Notes under the pieces: generated by a model
What the model was told of the DNA's origin: nothing
Seen by the model: only the letters and a program-made list of their open reading frames with translations
The model's database searches: none
Source: Acetobacteraceae bacterium
GTDB lineage: Bacteria > Pseudomonadota > Alphaproteobacteria > Acetobacterales > Acetobacteraceae
Assembly: GCA_004843345.1 (NCBI GenBank)
Contig: CP039460.1
Coordinates: 794,921 to 858,920, forward strand
DNA: 64,000 nucleotides
Direction: 5' to 3'
Shown: positions 1 through 8,239 of the stretch, one piece after another
How positions within the stretch are numbered: position 1 is the stretch's first letter
Layout of the letters: every line of letters starts with the position of its first letter
Translations under genes and position numbers: made by a program

Positions 1-409
1 TCTGGGGAAAGAGGACTGTAAAACTGGGGCGAAGTTCCAGAAGCTTTTCAAAATTCCGCCGAGGAAAAATCCCAACGGTTAATTGTTTCGTTTCTGGATC
101 CGTAAAAGGATAAGAAACAGGATAGAATAAGACTTCGAGTTTGCCAATCATGCCAAGCCATTCTTTTTCAAAATTACGGGTTCTGCCTTTTTTCGCAATG
201 CGTAAAATCCCAATCGCCATCACCAAAAGCACCCATGTATTACAAAAAGACAGTGCCGTCAGGCTCAGCCATTCCTGCAGATGCTGACAAAACAAAGGCA
301 ACATCTCCTGTGGCGGCAAAATGCCTGAAACAATGCCTGCGCCAGACAAAATTGCAAAAAACCACATGGAAATTGTGAGAAACCGCTCAAACCCGTGTGA
401 AAAATACAT
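1..409 (-). CDS. Partial membrane protein running off the left edge
   Basis: An open reading frame on the minus strand begins with ATG at 407-409 and stays open to base 1, so only the first ~136 residues are visible. It starts MYFSHGFERFL and carries two strongly hydrophobic segments (about residues 8-32 and 49-67), followed by a basic, soluble stretch containing KKGRTRNFEKEWLG. I do not recognise the family. It is probably an inner-membrane protein with an N-terminal two-helix anchor. The next gene is divergent, leaving a gene-free AT-rich interval from 410 to 696 in which I see only runs of A and T and no clear motif. Confidence 0.6.
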   Translation of the reverse strand, partial: MYFSHGFERFLTISMWFFAILSGAGIVSGILPPQEMLPLFCQHLQEWLSLTALSFCNTWVLLVMAIGILRIAKKGRTRNFEKEWLGMIGKLEVLFYPVSYPFTDPETKQLTVGIFPRRNFEKLLELRPSFTVLFPQ

Positions 410-696
410 GAATGAATAATGCTTTCTTAAATATTTGGGAATGTGACACGAAAGGCCTTTCCCTGCCCAAAACTCAGATTCCAAAGCATTTCGGCAACCA
501 ACAGAAGACATACTTTATAAAGCGTATAAAGCAGGAAATCATTAAAAATCATCTTAATTAAAACAATTTTAAAAGCTGTTTTTTAAACCGCTTTTTTCTC
601 AAAACAGCCTTTACTTTTGTAAAAGAAAGGCCTTGAGTCATTAGATATAAGGAGCTTACCAGCTCGGCATCTCTTCTTGATTAAGGAGTCCTGACA

Positions 697-1950
697 ATGG
701 CAGAAAAACATTCCCGCCCTTTCGGTTTTTCCTCCCACCGCCTCCGCCCCGTTTTACTTGCCGGGGCTACTTTGATCGGTACAGCAGGCCTCATCAGGGC
801 CGCCTCGAAAAAGAAAGGCATCTCGACACAAGCGTTTTTGTGGCTGAAACTTTTTGATGCCCTTAACCCCTTTATGAAACGACATTGCTGGTCAATTGTC
901 AACCGCCTCCACCTTGACGGGCCACGCCAGTTCTGGCGCTGGCAGAAAAAGCGTGCCGATGACTGCATGGAAGGCAAGCTCGGCGATTTAGAGGCTTTTA
1001 TCACCACACCGCCTGAGGGGGCAGGCACACCGCTCCATATTCTCTATCTTCATGGGGGCGATTTTGTGGCTGGCATGATGCCCTATTATGGCTGGATGCT
1101 CAGCGATCTTGCCCATCAGCTCAGCTGTACCATCGATATGCCCCTGATCCCCCTCGCCCCGTCCTTTCAATATGAGACAGGCATGGCACGGATTTTAGAA
1201 GCGTATAAAGCACTGGAACAGGAAGTCGGTGCGGAAAATATTGTCATTATGGGCGATTCCGCAGGGGGCTGGCTTTCTTATGCCCTCGTGCGTGAAATTG
1301 CACAGGCAAAACTGCCCCAAGCCAAAGCGGCTATTTTAATTTCGCCCTTTTTAGACCTTGCCTGTATGGGCGTGGATCAGCCAGACCTTGAGAAAAATGA
1401 TCCAATCCTTGATATTTCTTTCCTTCGGGAAGGCGGCCGCATGTGGGCTGGAGAACGCTCTTTAACAGATCCGAAAGTCAATCTTATCACTGCACCGCAT
1501 CAGGACGGGCTACCGCCTATCATGGTCTTTACGGGCACACGGGACGTTCTCAACTCGGATGCGAGACGGCTCAAAGAAAAAGAGCCTTGGATTGTGTTAG
1601 AGCAATATACAGGCATGCCCCATATTTTCCCTGTTGGGAAACGTCTGCCAGAGGCGCATCACGCCATTGGGCGCATGATTGAATTTATCCGCAATCCGCA
1701 AAAAGCGGAAACGAAGGAGGAGCAGGAAAACCTCTATGAGACGAGCCGTGGTTTTACTTGGCAAATCCCTGTTAAAAAAGCTGATCCAACCTTGTTCAGT
1801 GCGGATTTAACCCGTCAGGCTTTTGAGAAAAAAGAGGGCGACTGGCGCTCAAGCAAAACCTCTCATACCATTGACGAGGATTGGGATCTCGCCGCAGAGG
1901 AAGACAAAAAAGAGGATGAGAAAGAGAACGAACATTCTCTTTCAAAATAA
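697..1950 (+). CDS. Alpha/beta hydrolase (HSL-like esterase)
   Basis: The 417-residue product is an alpha/beta-hydrolase of the hormone-sensitive-lipase type. An HGGD oxyanion-hole motif starts at His119. The nucleophile elbow is GDSAGG with Ser188. A likely catalytic Asp is in GTRDVL (Asp283) and the His is in GMPHIF (His309), giving a complete triad. The N-terminus (residues ~10-32) is hydrophobic and preceded by basic residues, so the protein may be membrane-anchored. The last ~80 residues are an acidic-basic low-complexity tail (EEDKKEDEKENE) not typical of the family. AAGGAG lies 10 bases before the ATG. The substrate cannot be inferred; short-chain esters are usual for this family. Confidence 0.85.
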   Translation: MAEKHSRPFGFSSHRLRPVLLAGATLIGTAGLIRAASKKKGISTQAFLWLKLFDALNPFMKRHCWSIVNRLHLDGPRQFWRWQKKRADDCMEGKLGDLEAFITTPPEGAGTPLHILYLHGGDFVAGMMPYYGWMLSDLAHQLSCTIDMPLIPLAPSFQYETGMARILEAYKALEQEVGAENIVIMGDSAGGWLSYALVREIAQAKLPQAKAAILISPFLDLACMGVDQPDLEKNDPILDISFLREGGRMWAGERSLTDPKVNLITAPHQDGLPPIMVFTGTRDVLNSDARRLKEKEPWIVLEQYTGMPHIFPVGKRLPEAHHAIGRMIEFIRNPQKAETKEEQENLYETSRGFTWQIPVKKADPTLFSADLTRQAFEKKEGDWRSSKTSHTIDEDWDLAAEEDKKEDEKENEHSLSK

Positions 1951-1984
1951 GGGAAAAACGCCCTATCCAGTCAAACCAACACGA

Positions 1985-2010
1985 AAGGGAAAGCCTCAAA
2001 GCTTTCCCTT
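1985..2010 (+). terminator. Hairpin downstream of the esterase gene
   Basis: AAGGGAAAGC at 1985-1994 pairs perfectly with GCTTTCCCTT at 2001-2010 around a six-base loop. There is no immediate U-run, so termination may be imperfect or factor-assisted. Confidence 0.45.
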
Positions 2011-2037
2011 CTGCGCTTCTCCCTCCCCCTTTTTTCA

Positions 2038-2053
2038 TCTTCCACGTGGAACA
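2038..2053. promoter_or_regulatory. parS-like ParB-binding site
   Basis: TCTTCCACGTGGAACA differs at one position from the 16-bp parS form TGTTCCACGTGGAACA. It lies between genes, and a second one-mismatch copy is at 58894-58909. ParB proteins load on such sites near chromosome or plasmid origins. No parA or parB gene is in the window, so this rests on sequence match alone. Confidence 0.45.
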
Positions 2054-2095
2054 TTCTGCACTTTGAGTTCATTTTAAGAGAAGATTTTATAAAAA

Positions 2096-3817
2096 ATGCC
2101 TATGACAAAAACACCTCTTGCAACTGTCAAAATCCCCCGCTTTAACGGGCAAAACACAGAAGCAAACATTGACGATTTAGAACTCAAAATCCATGCAGGC
2201 GAAATTTTTGTTTTTATGGGCGCAAATGGGTCTGGTAAAACCCGTTTAGGGGTTTTTCTGGAGAAGAAAATAGATCCTCCTGCCACATTCCCATTCAATC
2301 AGCAGACCTCCTACAATCCCAACAGCCCAAAATGCTACCGTATTGCAGCGCAGCGTTCTGTTATTGTCCCCGAAAAAATCAATAGAAGTTCCAATTCTGT
2401 TGAGGCAAAAAAGACCCTCTTCCTTGTTCATGGAAAAAGCACATTGTCACCCTCCCTCATACTCCAAAACGATTTTGAAAAAGCCTTAGATATTCTGTTT
2501 TTAGATACAATGAATGACTCTTATGAGTATCACCAAGAGGCGAAATTAAACCCCGAAAATATTAAATCTCCGAAACATACAATTTTAGATAAAGCTCTTG
2601 GGCTCTGGACAAAAATCAATCCACATCGAGAACTCAATTTTGATAATAAAATGTGGGCATTACAAACCATCAACCCAGATAAAAATGAAACCTACGAGGC
2701 AAGGGAATTAAGCGACGGCGAACGGAGTATTTTTTACTATATTGCCCAGGCTCTTTTAGCCCCTGAAAATGCCGTTATTCTGCTCGATGAACCCGAACTC
2801 CATCTTAATCGGACGATTTTGGCGCAATTATGGAATGAAATTGAAGAAATGCGCCCAGATTGCGCCTTCATTTACATGACGCACGATCCTGATTTTGCCG
2901 CAACCCGTCAAAATGCACGAAAATATGCGGTAAGCGCCTATCAAAAAGAGACTAATGCTGAAAAATGGGAGATAGAACTTGTCCCAGAAGAGATTGGATT
3001 TCCCGAAGAGATTCTTCTCAAAGTAATTGGCAGCCGCCAAAATATTCTTTTCGTGGAAGGCAAAAAAACGAGCCTTGATTATGCCCTCTATAAAGCTGCC
3101 TATCCCACATGGCTTGCTATCCCAATAGAGGGCTGCCAAACTGTCATCGACACCGTTAAGGCACTCAATGATTGCCCTTCCCTACACCGTGTAAAAATCG
3201 CAGGTATTATTGATAATGATGGCCGATCGTCTAAACAAATCGAAGCGTTAAAAGAGAAAAATATCCACACTTTAGAAGTAGCCGAAATAGAAAATTTATT
3301 TCTCTTGCCTGAAATTTTTAAAATTCTTTGTCGAATTAAGGATCATTCTGAAAAGGAAGCCGAAAGCAAACTCGAAGACTTAAAAGAAAAAATTAAAAAA
3401 CTTATTCAGACAAAAAAAGAGGAATACGTCTTTGACTATAATAAACGGGCTTTATTACAGCAATTACAAGACATCATCTCTCCCGAAGATAAAGATAAAT
3501 CACTTAAACAATTTCAAGAAAAAATTAAAAAAAACAATCCATTTATTAATCCTATCCAACATGGACAGGATCGGCTCAAAGAAATTGAAACAGCCCTCGA
3601 AACAAATGATTATAAAACCCTACTTTTCCTCTGCGACGACAAAGGATTTTTGGGACAAGCAACGTCTATTTTAGGCGAAAAAGACTATACTGATTGGCTT
3701 CCCCGTATCCTCAGAAACGCTTCTGGGGAGCATCATCTCGCCCTTAGAGAAGCGCTTAAAAAAGTCCTTCCATCAGAGACGGAACTTTTAGCAAATCAGG
3801 CGAAGACAAAAATATGA
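2096..3817 (+). CDS. AAA/ABC-type ATPase with DUF4435-like (OLD/TOPRIM-like) C-terminus
   Basis: The 573-residue protein has a Walker A motif GANGSGKT at residues 42-49, a signature-like LSDGERS and a Walker B with H-loop neighbourhood in VILLDEPELHL near residue 225. It therefore belongs to the SMC/ABC-like AAA ATPases. After about residue 315 comes ILFVEGKKTSLDY, the glutamate-containing start of the DUF4435/TOPRIM-like nuclease-associated fold seen in OLD-family relatives. The C-terminal third is lysine-rich and probably helical. Such ATPases are often anti-phage proteins. The gene's last codons overlap the start of the next gene (ATGA), so it is translationally coupled to the VbhA/Fic pair. 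Role in defence is inferred from family and context. Confidence 0.8.
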   Translation: MPMTKTPLATVKIPRFNGQNTEANIDDLELKIHAGEIFVFMGANGSGKTRLGVFLEKKIDPPATFPFNQQTSYNPNSPKCYRIAAQRSVIVPEKINRSSNSVEAKKTLFLVHGKSTLSPSLILQNDFEKALDILFLDTMNDSYEYHQEAKLNPENIKSPKHTILDKALGLWTKINPHRELNFDNKMWALQTINPDKNETYEARELSDGERSIFYYIAQALLAPENAVILLDEPELHLNRTILAQLWNEIEEMRPDCAFIYMTHDPDFAATRQNARKYAVSAYQKETNAEKWEIELVPEEIGFPEEILLKVIGSRQNILFVEGKKTSLDYALYKAAYPTWLAIPIEGCQTVIDTVKALNDCPSLHRVKIAGIIDNDGRSSKQIEALKEKNIHTLEVAEIENLFLLPEIFKILCRIKDHSEKEAESKLEDLKEKIKKLIQTKKEEYVFDYNKRALLQQLQDIISPEDKDKSLKQFQEKIKKNNPFINPIQHGQDRLKEIETALETNDYKTLLFLCDDKGFLGQATSILGEKDYTDWLPRILRNASGEHHLALREALKKVLPSETELLANQAKTKI

Positions 3818-4038
3818 ACCAGAATCAGCAAGCAACGCCTCGCCATCTGGCCAAAATTTCAGAAGCGGAAAAAGAAAAACGGCGTTTTATCATTGAGAAT
3901 GCCATTCATTCCCAGCGGTTAGAAGGCGGTGACGTCAGCAAAGACGTTCAAGACAATTTAGACCTTTATGCCACGGGCTTAATGGATTTAGAAACCGTCG
4001 AAAAGCGTGCCTTAGCACACTATAAACGGAACTTTTAG
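3814..4038 (+). CDS. VbhA-like antitoxin of a Fic toxin
   Basis: The 74-residue protein matches the antitoxin_VbhA pattern. A helix containing SQRLEGG fits the Fic-inhibitory motif (S/T)xxxE(G/N), whose Glu blocks ATP binding in the partner Fic active site. It is followed by LDLYATGLMDLETVEKRALAHY, the second conserved block of the family. Its ATG overlaps the stop of the upstream ATPase gene by four bases, and it ends 15 bases before the fic gene, so antitoxin is made before toxin in one operon. Confidence 0.85.
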   Translation: MNQNQQATPRHLAKISEAEKEKRRFIIENAIHSQRLEGGDVSKDVQDNLDLYATGLMDLETVEKRALAHYKRNF

Positions 4039-4053
4039 ACAGAAAGCAGGCGC

Positions 4054-4635
4054 ATGGCTGATCCCTATCTCGATTCTAAAACGGGAATTTTAAGAAATCT
4101 CCTCGGCATAACAGAGCGCCAGATGTTGCATGAATGCGAGCATAATCTCGTGGCCATCCGCATGGTGAAATTAGCCGAAACGCCTCCCCCCTTAGAATTT
4201 AACCTGAAATTTCTTCAAAAAATTCATAAAATCCTATTTGAAGGGATTTATGATTGGGCTGGAAAAATCAGAACGGTTTCGATTTCCAAAGGAGAGACGC
4301 TTTTTTGCCTGCCGACTCATCTTGAAAGCCACGCCAATTATCTCTCGAAAATTCTCAAGAAAGAAAATAACTTTCGCTATCTCACCAAAGAAGGCTTTGC
4401 GGAGAAGGCTGGGGCTTTTCTGATTGAGCTGAATATGCTCCACCCATTTCGGGAAGGAAACGGCAGAACACAAAGAATTTTTATGGAAAAAATCGCCCAA
4501 GGGGCTGGCTTTGCTTTAGACTGGCGGAAAACGTCTCAAAAAGAAATGATTGAGGCTTCGATTGAAGGGGAGAAAGAACATTACCAGCCAGTCATCCAGA
4601 TTTTTCAAAAAAGCCTTTTGCCAAGAGAGTCCTGA
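4054..4635 (+). CDS. Fic-domain AMP-transferase toxin (VbhT-like)
   Basis: The 193-residue protein is a compact Fic domain with the complete active-site motif HPFREGNGRTQR starting at His130. The His deprotonates the target hydroxyl and the Asn/Gly/Arg residues bind the phosphates of ATP. It is about the size of the VbhT Fic domain without other domains. VbhT-type enzymes adenylylate target proteins such as gyrase and stop growth; the target here is unknown. It lies directly behind its antitoxin, which supplies the inhibitory helix (class I Fic arrangement). Confidence 0.9.
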   Translation: MADPYLDSKTGILRNLLGITERQMLHECEHNLVAIRMVKLAETPPPLEFNLKFLQKIHKILFEGIYDWAGKIRTVSISKGETLFCLPTHLESHANYLSKILKKENNFRYLTKEGFAEKAGAFLIELNMLHPFREGNGRTQRIFMEKIAQGAGFALDWRKTSQKEMIEASIEGEKEHYQPVIQIFQKSLLPRES

Positions 4636-4636
4636 A

Positions 4637-5164
4637 ATGACACACAAAAAGCGTCCTTTTCCAAGCAATCCCCGAAAAGCCTTTCTTTGCCTGCCTGTTT
4701 TTATTTTTCTTTGCGCCAGCACCCCCGTTCAAAATACAAAAGCCCCTTCCCCTTTAAGGAAAATGACGCTGGAACAGCTTGAAAATTACCGCTGGAAGCA
4801 AGACTATCTTTGCCATAAAGCTGGACTGGAGGAAGAGGCCTGCACAGAAAAGAGCAATGCCCTGCAAGAAATGCAAAGACGGGGCTATTGCAAAGCGGAA
4901 AAACCTCCAAATTTAAAAAAAATGACAATGGTGCAACTCGAAGATTACAGATGGGCGCAGGACGAGAACTGCACCCTCTGTGCTGGTGACAAAGAAGACG
5001 AAAAAATCTCTGCCTGCGTCAACACCGCCAAGGCAGATAACGAAATCAGAAAACGGGACAGTATTTGGGAGTCAGAGCAGGAAGCCGATGGCGCACCCGA
5101 TATCAAAACCGAAAAATGCCTTTTAAACCCAAATGAGACAAACTGCGCCTATCAGCTGACCTAA
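4637..5164 (+). CDS. Small exported protein with two internal repeats
   Basis: The chosen ATG at 4637 is one base after the fic stop and gives a 175-residue product. It begins with a basic segment and hydrophobic core (AFLCLPVFIFLCAS), a likely signal sequence. Two repeat units follow, each starting MT(L/M)xQLExYRWxQD and containing a pair of cysteines and a basic RR/RK end, so the mature protein may be a disulphide-bonded tandem repeat. I do not recognise the family. Position suggests co-transcription with the ATPase-VbhA-Fic genes, but it could simply be the next gene. Confidence 0.6.
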   Translation: MTHKKRPFPSNPRKAFLCLPVFIFLCASTPVQNTKAPSPLRKMTLEQLENYRWKQDYLCHKAGLEEEACTEKSNALQEMQRRGYCKAEKPPNLKKMTMVQLEDYRWAQDENCTLCAGDKEDEKISACVNTAKADNEIRKRDSIWESEQEADGAPDIKTEKCLLNPNETNCAYQLT

Positions 5165-5253
5165 GGCCAAAAGCGGCAGACATGTTGAGGCCTCTTGCTT
5201 TGAACGCTGAAAACCAAGAAAATCAGGTTTCAGCTGCCTCCCCGAATGCCGCC

Positions 5254-5481
5254 TTACTCAAGGGTATGAAGGGCTTGCTGGCATTTATCCATATGCGCCT
5301 TGAGAATTTCAGAAATACGCTCTGTCCAACTAAAAGGGCATGGACGGGCATCACGCATCACTTCCCGAATACGGGTGGAAGGCAATCCCAGCGCATGCGC
5401 CATGGGGCTTTTCCATCGTTCCCCAAACAGCGCCATACCTGCTTTTTCCAACTCAACTTTATCTAAACGTCTTTCCTGCAT
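5254..5481 (-). CDS. Small HTH-type DNA-binding protein (paralogue A)
   Basis: The start at 5481 is chosen because AAGGA sits five bases upstream; a longer frame begins at 5571. The 75-residue product contains ALFGERWKSPMAHALGL followed by a short recognition-helix-like stretch (STRIREVMR). This is the layout of small alphaproteobacterial HTH proteins that sit beside plasmid and phage genes. It is clearly homologous to the protein encoded next door at 5582-5827 (shared LFGExWKxPxxxALG, W-T-x-x-I-x-E-x-L and K-ALxxLE). Probably a repressor or its duplicate. Confidence 0.6.
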   Translation of the reverse strand: MQERRLDKVELEKAGMALFGERWKSPMAHALGLPSTRIREVMRDARPCPFSWTERISEILKAHMDKCQQALHTLE

Positions 5482-5581
5482 ATTCATCCTTTTAAAATGC
5501 TGACCGCACCCTGCTGGCGACTGTCCAGCCCTCTGAGCGCAGCAATAAAGAATGCGCTCACGGGCTTTCACCTCAGGGTTC

Positions 5582-5827
5582 TCAGCTTTCTTCGAGGGAA
5601 CTTAACGCCTTTTTACAGCGGTCAATTTGACTTTCAAGCATTTCTTTAATCTCGGGTGTCCAGCCAGAGGGGCTGCGGCGAACCCCCTGAATCACGCCCC
5701 GAATACGGCTTCCGCCAACACCAAGGGCTTTCCCAAGAGGATTTTTCCATTTTTCCCCAAAAAGAGCGCTTCCAACAACTTCCAGCCCCTCACCTGTGAG
5801 CCGGCCATTTTCTTCAAAAACCGTCAT
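5582..5827 (-). CDS. Small HTH-type DNA-binding protein (paralogue B)
   Basis: An 81-residue protein with ALFGEKWKNPLGKALGVGG, then SRIRGVIQG as the probable recognition helix, and a C-terminal amphipathic helix ending KKALSSLEES. It is a tandem duplicate of the downstream gene (about 40-45 per cent identical by eye). It is transcribed away from the repeat-rich interval at 5828-6635 and from the replication-type gene at 6636, the divergent layout usual for a repressor controlling a replication or lysogeny switch. Confidence 0.6.
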   Translation of the reverse strand: MTVFEENGRLTGEGLEVVGSALFGEKWKNPLGKALGVGGSRIRGVIQGVRRSPSGWTPEIKEMLESQIDRCKKALSSLEES

Positions 5828-5975
5828 GATTCAAATCCTACAATTTCTAAAAACAGTGACGAAAATTTTTACGCTTACCTTTTTCCCATTCTACATTGCT
5901 TCACAAAAGACCCTTCTGAAGCCCCCTCCTTCAATTCCCGAGGGCTTAACCGCATTTGCTTCAAAAAGGGCAAAA

Positions 5976-6050
5976 CTACCTGCTCGGCAGTTTATAAAGA
6001 AACTTTCGTTCCTCCTTTGGTGTATTTTTCTAAGCTGCCTATACGGCAGT
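5976..6050. promoter_or_regulatory. Pair of related imperfect palindromes (candidate operators)
   Basis: Two 16-base sites occur 59 bases apart: CTACCTGCTCGGCAGT at 5976-5991 and CTGCCTATACGGCAGT at 6035-6050. They match at 12 of 16 positions, and each is a CTGCC-n-GGCAG-type dyad. They lie just upstream of the two divergent HTH genes. Spacing and dyad symmetry fit binding sites of a dimeric repressor, possibly one of those HTH proteins. Confidence 0.4.
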
Positions 6051-6257
6051 AGAGGGAAAAAAATTGCTTTCAAAATCAGAGACAGGCTTTCCAGTTTGGC
6101 TTTTTAGAAAATCGCTTCTTTCTTTTAAAAACAATCCCTTTCCGAAGTTATTAAGCTCTAGCTCAATTAGTGATTCATAGAATAAAGCCAAAACTCATTC
6201 CTTGTCCAGAAAAACCGTATTAGATTCGTCTTCTTTTTTATCTTTTTTAAAATTCAT

Positions 6258-6394
6258 TTTTTTGCTTGTTTTGTAAGCAAAAAAGCTTATAACTTTTTAC
6301 AGCAGAAAATGACAGGCAGGAATCAGAGATTAGCCCTATTCCTCCAAGCATTTTCAGGACTTAACCCTAAAAATAACTTTTATTTTAACCCTAA
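6258..6394. repeat. AT-rich repeat region, candidate plasmid/phage replication origin
   Basis: A 10-bp inverted repeat (TTTTTTGCTT at 6258-6267 against AAGCAAAAAA at 6275-6284) is followed by three iteron-like copies: ATTAGCCCTAT at 6329, TTAACCCTAAA at 6361 and TTAACCCTAAA at 6384. The element TAAGCAAAAAAGC at 6274-6286 recurs at 6554-6566, again followed by a TATAA-containing stretch. All this lies directly upstream of a replication-type wHTH gene. The rest of the 5828-6417 interval shows no convincing gene. Confidence 0.35.
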
Positions 6395-6417
6395 ATAAAC
6401 CGATCAAGAGAAAACAA

Positions 6418-6639
6418 ATGTTACACAAAGCTTTAGAACAAATTTTAACTTCTAAACCACAGAATCTCTGGAATTCTTTTCTAAAATTCTTGCAAAAACT
6501 TTCTAAATTTTGCGCTTTTTCAAGCCTCTCAAGCCTTTTTTATGCGCAAAAAATAAGCAAAAAAGCCTATAATAAGCTCGAAACGAAGCTTTTTTCTCAA
6601 AAAAGCACAAAAATCGCCTTTGATAAGGAGGATTTATGA
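6418..6639 (+). CDS. Doubtful small ORF coupled to the replication-type gene
   Basis: A 73-codon frame in AT-rich DNA whose stop overlaps the next start as ATGA. The sequence is lysine-, serine- and phenylalanine-rich with no recognisable domain, and its ribosome-binding site is weak. Plasmid rep genes are sometimes coupled to such leader peptides, which is the only argument for it. It may simply be open frame through origin DNA. Confidence 0.25.
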   Translation: MLHKALEQILTSKPQNLWNSFLKFLQKLSKFCAFSSLSSLFYAQKISKKAYNKLETKLFSQKSTKIAFDKEDL

Positions 6640-7226
6640 GCATCGCCGCCATGGAATGGGCTTGGCAGCAGACTCTGCCAGCAACGCAAAAGCTGGTTTT
6701 GGTTGCTATGGCCGATCATGCGAATAAAGAAGCTGGCATTTGCTGGCCTTCCCTCGAATTTCTCGCCAATAAAACAGGTCTCTGCACCCGAACGATTAAG
6801 GAGGCCCGCCGACAGCTCAAAGAAAAACATCTCATTGAGCCTGTCTGTCCGGGCCGTTACCGCCTCGGGCACTTTGATGCCCTCAAGGGAAGCAGCTGCC
6901 CCCCACGCAAAAGTGACATTGGGGAGAATCATGCCTCTTATCAGGCAGCTCTTGCCCTCATGCAAAGGGAAGCGCCTTCCCCTGCCTATAAGAACCCAAA
7001 AGAAAACCAGAAAGAAACTTTCTTTCCAGAGCCAGAGGGACTCAGCATCAAAGAAAGCCATTTTTTCCAAACATGGCACCGCCATGTCCAAAATGGCTTC
7101 CGTGATTTGGCAGATACACGAAAGACAAACCCAACCGAGGCCAGATATGCGGTAGTTTCCATGATGAAAAATATGGTCCCCTCTCTCATTCCTCTGATTT
7201 TTGGAAATGAAAATGACGCAGCCTAA
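6636..7226 (+). CDS. wHTH (HTH_36-type) replication/regulatory protein
   Basis: The 196-residue protein begins MSIAAMEWAWQQ and continues with KLVLVAMADHAN, CWPSLEFLANKTGL, RTIKEARRQL. This is the characteristic N-terminal winged-helix layout of phage and plasmid replisome-organiser-type proteins (HTH_36). The remainder (about residues 90-196) is variable, with a helical C-terminus. A strong AAGGAGG lies eight bases before the ATG. It overlaps the following gene and lies downstream of iteron-like repeats, so initiation of replication of an integrated or autonomous element is the most likely role. A purely regulatory role is possible. Confidence 0.65.
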   Translation: MSIAAMEWAWQQTLPATQKLVLVAMADHANKEAGICWPSLEFLANKTGLCTRTIKEARRQLKEKHLIEPVCPGRYRLGHFDALKGSSCPPRKSDIGENHASYQAALALMQREAPSPAYKNPKENQKETFFPEPEGLSIKESHFFQTWHRHVQNGFRDLADTRKTNPTEARYAVVSMMKNMVPSLIPLIFGNENDAA

Positions 7227-7836
7227 AACCGCATATATCAAAACCATGCGCACCAAAAGCAAATCAAAAGAAAGTCACATTCACCCCACAAAAGAGCGTT
7301 TAAAAAAACCAGATTATGAGAAAAAGCTCAATGGGAAACGGGAACGGGCCAAAACCCTTTCCGAGTTGGAAAAGCGCAAAATTATCTCGGGAGCGGAACT
7401 TAACGCCGCCGAACGCTGGCTCAGCGATTATCTTTTTGCCACCGAGGGCTATGCCGATGCCCTTTTTGATCCGCCTTCGGAAAAATCCCTCGCCCTCACC
7501 GAAAAATACGGCCGAGGCGACCGCCATACTTTTGAAATGTCAAAGGGCAAGGCATGGGAACGCATTGAAAAAGTCCGTCAATCCCTTGGATTGTGTGTCC
7601 ATATACGGCTCAAAGCGCTTTTGATTGATCAGCTTTCTTTCACAGCGATTGGCGTCCTGCTCTATCCTGAAATTTCAGAAGGCAGGGCACGGGACAGAGC
7701 CTCTACCCAATGCGCCCTGATTTTAGAACAGCTGGCAGAACATTATGACCGACTCAGCCAAGCCAAAGCCAAAAAACCGAAAGGCAAAACCACCGACATC
7801 AGAAGCTTTGGCAGCTTCCAGAATGAGGGAAAGTAG
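7213..7836 (+). CDS. Hypothetical protein of the replication-type module
   Basis: The start at 7213 overlaps the end of the upstream wHTH gene; in-frame starts at 7201 and 7207 also exist. The first ~60 residues are strongly basic. A helical region follows (GAELNAAERWLSDYLF, then AWERIEKVRQSLG and LLIDQLSFTAIGVLLYP), ending with another basic tail. Its shape resembles small phage late-gene regulators or DUF6456-like proteins, but I see no decisive motif. Its overlap with the wHTH gene suggests a shared function. Confidence 0.5.
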   Translation: MTQPKTAYIKTMRTKSKSKESHIHPTKERLKKPDYEKKLNGKRERAKTLSELEKRKIISGAELNAAERWLSDYLFATEGYADALFDPPSEKSLALTEKYGRGDRHTFEMSKGKAWERIEKVRQSLGLCVHIRLKALLIDQLSFTAIGVLLYPEISEGRARDRASTQCALILEQLAEHYDRLSQAKAKKPKGKTTDIRSFGSFQNEGK

Positions 7837-7849
7837 ACCTAAAAAACTA

Positions 7850-7876
7850 GGCAAGGGGTGCAAATGCCCCTTTGCC
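7850..7876 (+). terminator. Hairpin after the replication-type operon
   Basis: GGCAAGGGG at 7850-7858 pairs with CCCCTTTGCC at 7867-7876 with one bulged T. No U-run follows, so this is a weak terminator call. Confidence 0.3.
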
Positions 7877-8107
7877 ATCTCTGCATCTTACGAAATCTTT
7901 TTTAATCCTTTCTCTTATCGCTTTAATTTTTTATGAAATAAGCGCTTAAGTAAAAGGATTTAATAAATTAAACTTATATCCAATCAAAGAGAGTGGAGGA
8001 ATATAAGCAAACGTAAACATCTCTCAAAAATCAAAGAGGCATTCTTCTGAGAAGTTAAAAACCTTTAAACAATCTTGCCTCAAACTTTACGCCAAAAGCA
8101 AACAGGA

Positions 8108-8239
8108 TCAAGTGCCTACTTTGGTTTTCAAAATCTCTGGTTTTTGATCGTTATTTTCCTGCGTCCAAGCATTCCCAAAAGCCAAAGAAAACGCAAACGC
8201 CACGCAGACGAACAAAAGAAATTTTTTAGAAAAAAGCAT
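8108..8239 (-). CDS. 43-residue exported peptide
   Basis: A short minus-strand frame from ATG at 8237-8239 to TGA at 8108-8110. The product starts MLFSKKFLLFVCVAFAFSLA, then FGNAWTQ: a basic n-region, a long hydrophobic core and an alanine-type cleavage region, leaving about 18 polar residues. GAGG lies seven bases before the start. It occupies an otherwise gene-free interval (7837-8428), which apart from this and the hairpin shows nothing else. Function unknown; a short type I toxin-like peptide is an alternative reading. Confidence 0.4.
   Translation of the reverse strand: MLFSKKFLLFVCVAFAFSLAFGNAWTQENNDQKPEILKTKVGT

Noticed and set aside
4550-4636. Longer start for the exported protein after fic
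   Set aside because: It would overlap the Fic C-terminus and bury the signal peptide; the ATG at 4637 fits better.
5627-6107. Plus-strand frames over the HTH genes and operators
   Set aside because: They are antisense to clear HTH genes and have no plausible product.
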